Of a stretch of 64,000 nt of DNA, positions 61,904-64,000 are shown in pieces (within the stretch, counting starts at the first letter, position 1; every line of letters begins with the position of its first letter). The translations under genes and the position numbers were made by a program. The DNA lies in assembly GCF_027579695.1 (NCBI RefSeq), contig NC_083575.1:31857882-31921881 (forward strand), read 5' to 3'. The DNA is from Neoarius graeffei. Its lineage: Eukaryota > Chordata > Actinopteri > Siluriformes > Ariidae. Below the pieces are notes generated by a model that was given only the letters and a program-made list of their open reading frames with translations, was not told the DNA's origin and did not search any database.

Positions 61904-63204
61904 CCCTCATCCTACCATGCTATTTTACACCTTAATCTTACCATGTGGGGTCCATTTGGACCCCAATACTTTTCTTTAAAATTAAAGCTTATAAAGACAA
62001 AATCACCAGATAAGTTTTGTTCAGAACATCTTGTATTAATAACAGCAATACACTAAAGGGCCCAAGGCATAAAGAACACACTTAACCTTCATCCTACCAG
62101 CCAATTTTACATACACAAACTACCAGGCGGGGTCCGTATGGACCCCAGGAGAGCTCATCTCATCTCATCTCATCTCATTATCTCTAGCCGCTTTATCCTG
62201 TTCTACAGGGTCGCAGGCAAGCTGGAGCCTATCCCAGCTGACTACGGGCGAAAGGCGGGGTACACCCTGGACAAGTCGCCAGGTCATCACAGGGCTGACA
62301 CAGACACAGACAACCATTCACACTCACATTCACACCTACGGTCAATTTAGAGTCACTAGTTAACCTAACCTGCATGTCTTTGGACTGTGGGGGAAACCGG
62401 AGCACCCGGAGGAAACCCACGCGGACACGGGGAGAACATGCAAACTCTGCACAGAAAGGCCCTCGCCGGCCACGGGGCTCGAACCCGGACCTTCTTGCTG
62501 TGAGGCGACAGTGCTAACCACTACACCACCGTGCCGCCCACCCCAGGAGAGAATACCTTGAAATCAATGCAGTAAGAACCAATTCAATGCAGCAAACAGA
62601 CATAACTTTATTGAAGAACAAAATCCACTATGGCTGAATATCAATGATGTATTATAAATACAATAACATTGCAATAATATTGCAATAACTAGCATACATG
62701 TAGCAAATTATAGCGCCACAAAAAAAATTGGCATTATATACATGATTTTTGCAGCTCATGCAGCTGTAAAACATTCTGGATTACAACTTAGGTCTTTTCT
62801 TACAGAATTTAAAACAAAAAAGTAATTGTAAAATAATTTAGGGCTTTTGTTTTGCAGCCTGTGCTTATTGCAGCAGTGGGGTCCACACGGACCCCAAGAA
62901 GGAATGCCTTGGTAGTTTCATTATGGAACATAAAAGAAATAAAAGAAGTTAACTTTCAGTGTGCTATTCAATTATAAAATGAAAGACAGATAAACTTTAC
63001 TCTGGGGTCCAGTTGGACCCCAGTAACAAATTAATTATACCTTCACAATGCAAAAAGCTGATCTTCCGGTGCTTTAGTGTTTTAATTAAGACATAAATTC
63101 CGACAAATTCATAAAACGGTGAGGCAGTATGTCACATATTTTTAAAATGGCAAACAAACATATAGGTGCGGGGTCCAGATGGACCCCACTTGGTAGGATG
63201 AAGG
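61904..63204. mobile_element. TTAA-flanked element (piggyBac-like) with five palindromes
   Basis: TTAA|CCCTCATCCTACCATG at 61900 and CTTGGTAGGATGAAGG|TTAA at 63205-63208: inverted ends on TTAA. GGGGTCCnnnnGGACCCC occurs at 61947-61964, 62129-62146, 62878-62895, 63004-63021 and 63170-63187. A second TTAACCTTCATCCTACCA near 62083 hints at two merged copies. No transposase. A SINE is nested at 62154-62539. Confidence 0.7.
62154..62539 (-). repeat. SINE in the TTAA element
   Basis: Full-length minus-strand copy flanked by the exact repeat ACCCCAGGAGAG (62142-62153, 62540-62551), with a (CATCT)n tail. Confidence 0.93.
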
Positions 63205-63210
63205 TTAAAC

Positions 63211-63587
63211 GGGCGGCACGGTGGTGTAGTGGTTAGCGCTGTCGGCTCACAGCAAGAAGGTCCGGGTTCGAGCCCCGTGGCCAGCGAGGGCCTTTCTGTG
63301 CGGAGTTTGCATGTTCTCCCCGTGTCCGCGTGGGTTTCCTCCGGGTGCTCCGGTTTCCCCCACAGTCCAAAGACATGCAGGTTAGGTTAACTGGTGACTC
63401 TAAATTGACCGTAGGTGTGAATGTGAGTGTGAATGGTTGTCTGTGTCTATGTGTCAGCCCTGTGATGACCTGGCGATTTGTCCAGGGTGTACCCCGCCTT
63501 TCGCCCGTAGTCAGCTGGGATAGGCTCCAGCTTGCCTGCGACCCTGTAGAACAGGATAAAGCGGCTAGAGATAATGAGATGAGATAA
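63211..63587 (+). repeat. SINE directly after the TTAA element
   Basis: Full-length plus-strand SINE, GGCGGCACGGTGGTGTAGTG to AATGAGATGAGAT. Confidence 0.9.
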
Positions 63588-63687
63588 AATATTTTAAACG
63601 CTTAAGGAAAATTCTCTTTCTCACTCTTATATGCACACACATAGTGCGCGCGCGCACACAACTGTGAACTGATAGAAGTTACATTTA

Positions 63688-64000
63688 ATGAGTTGAGCAG
63701 ATTAAACCAACAAATAAATTGGATAGGTCTGTACAAGCTTTGCACACCTGGATTTGGGCAGTTTATGCCATTCTTCTTGGCGGATCCTCTCAAGCTCTGT
63801 CAGATTGGATGGAGAGGATTTTGTAGACTTCTGTCTTCAAATCTCTCCACAGATGTTTGGGCTTAAGTCTGGGCTTTAGCTGGGCCAGTCAATGACAGTT
63901 GCAGACTTTTTCCGAAGCCATATTGTTTTGGTTGGATGTTTCAGGTTGTTGTCATGCTGAAAGGTGAAGTCACCCCAGTCTGTGTTTTTGCATGTTTGGA
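63688..64000 (-). mobile_element. Tc1-like element fragment (third family), cut by window end
   Basis: TTTGCACACCTGGATTTGGG, then GATCCTCTCAAGCTCTGTCA, AAGTCTGGGCTTTAGCTGGG and TTGTTGTCATGCTGAAAGGT resemble the reverse strand of a well-known fish Tc1 transposase. It runs off the window. Confidence 0.65.

Noticed and set aside
61947-63187. CRISPR-like array from the repeated GGGGTCC motifs
   Set aside because: Spacing is irregular (about 180, 750, 125 and 165 bp), the repeats are palindromic sites in a transposon, and the genome is vertebrate.

Overview
The window looks like a piece of teleost fish nuclear DNA: AT-rich, with GT-AG introns, long TA/CA/GA microsatellites, and many fish-type repeats (a tRNA-derived SINE with an ATGAG tail, Tc1/mariner, PIF/Harbinger-, hAT-, Kolobok- and piggyBac-like elements, and Gmr1-like LTR retrotransposons). 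The species cannot be named from sequence alone.

One host gene is clearly supported. It is kifc1, the C-terminal-motor kinesin-14, on the minus strand. Thirteen coding exons lie between 23867 (start codon) and 199. They join in frame into about 568 residues: N-terminal tail, coiled-coil stalk, then most of the motor domain with P-loop, switch I and switch II. The last part of the motor lies beyond position 1. Two 5' untranslated exons are inferred at 32302-32331 and from 32688 to about 32740. Just upstream, at 32741-32850, CHR-like, E2F-like and CCAAT motifs resemble a G2/M cell-cycle promoter. The introns, especially 509-18010 and 23873-32302, are full of transposons.

From 33 kb onward I find no confident host gene. 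33.1-35.3 kb is a SINE cluster that grew by a 984-bp-offset duplication. 36.0-44.1 kb is a decayed plus-strand Gmr1-like retrotransposon split by a 3.4-kb hAT insertion with an exact 8-bp target duplication. 44.3-52.6 kb is a second, internally deleted LTR element whose left LTR was invaded by a nearly complete minus-strand Gmr1-like element (44675-49458, ATTAT target duplications). The right LTR keeps the empty site. 52.6-57.8 kb is a solo LTR broken up by a Harbinger derivative, a tandemly duplicated MYB-gene-bearing element, and further insertions inside those. 57.8-64 kb holds a near-perfect 80-bp foldback, a SINE split by a TAA-flanked MITE, a TTAA-flanked element with five GGGGTCCnnnnGGACCCC palindromes, and a Tc1-like fragment.

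The most notable points are: (i) the Gmr1-like elements carry Ty3/Gypsy-type pol domains in Ty1/Copia-like order (integrase before reverse transcriptase); (ii) paired empty and filled sites allow insertions to be ordered in time; (iii) a perfect 49-bp inverted repeat inside one MYB-element copy looks like a template-switch event. Exon edges were read by eye and may be off by a base or two.
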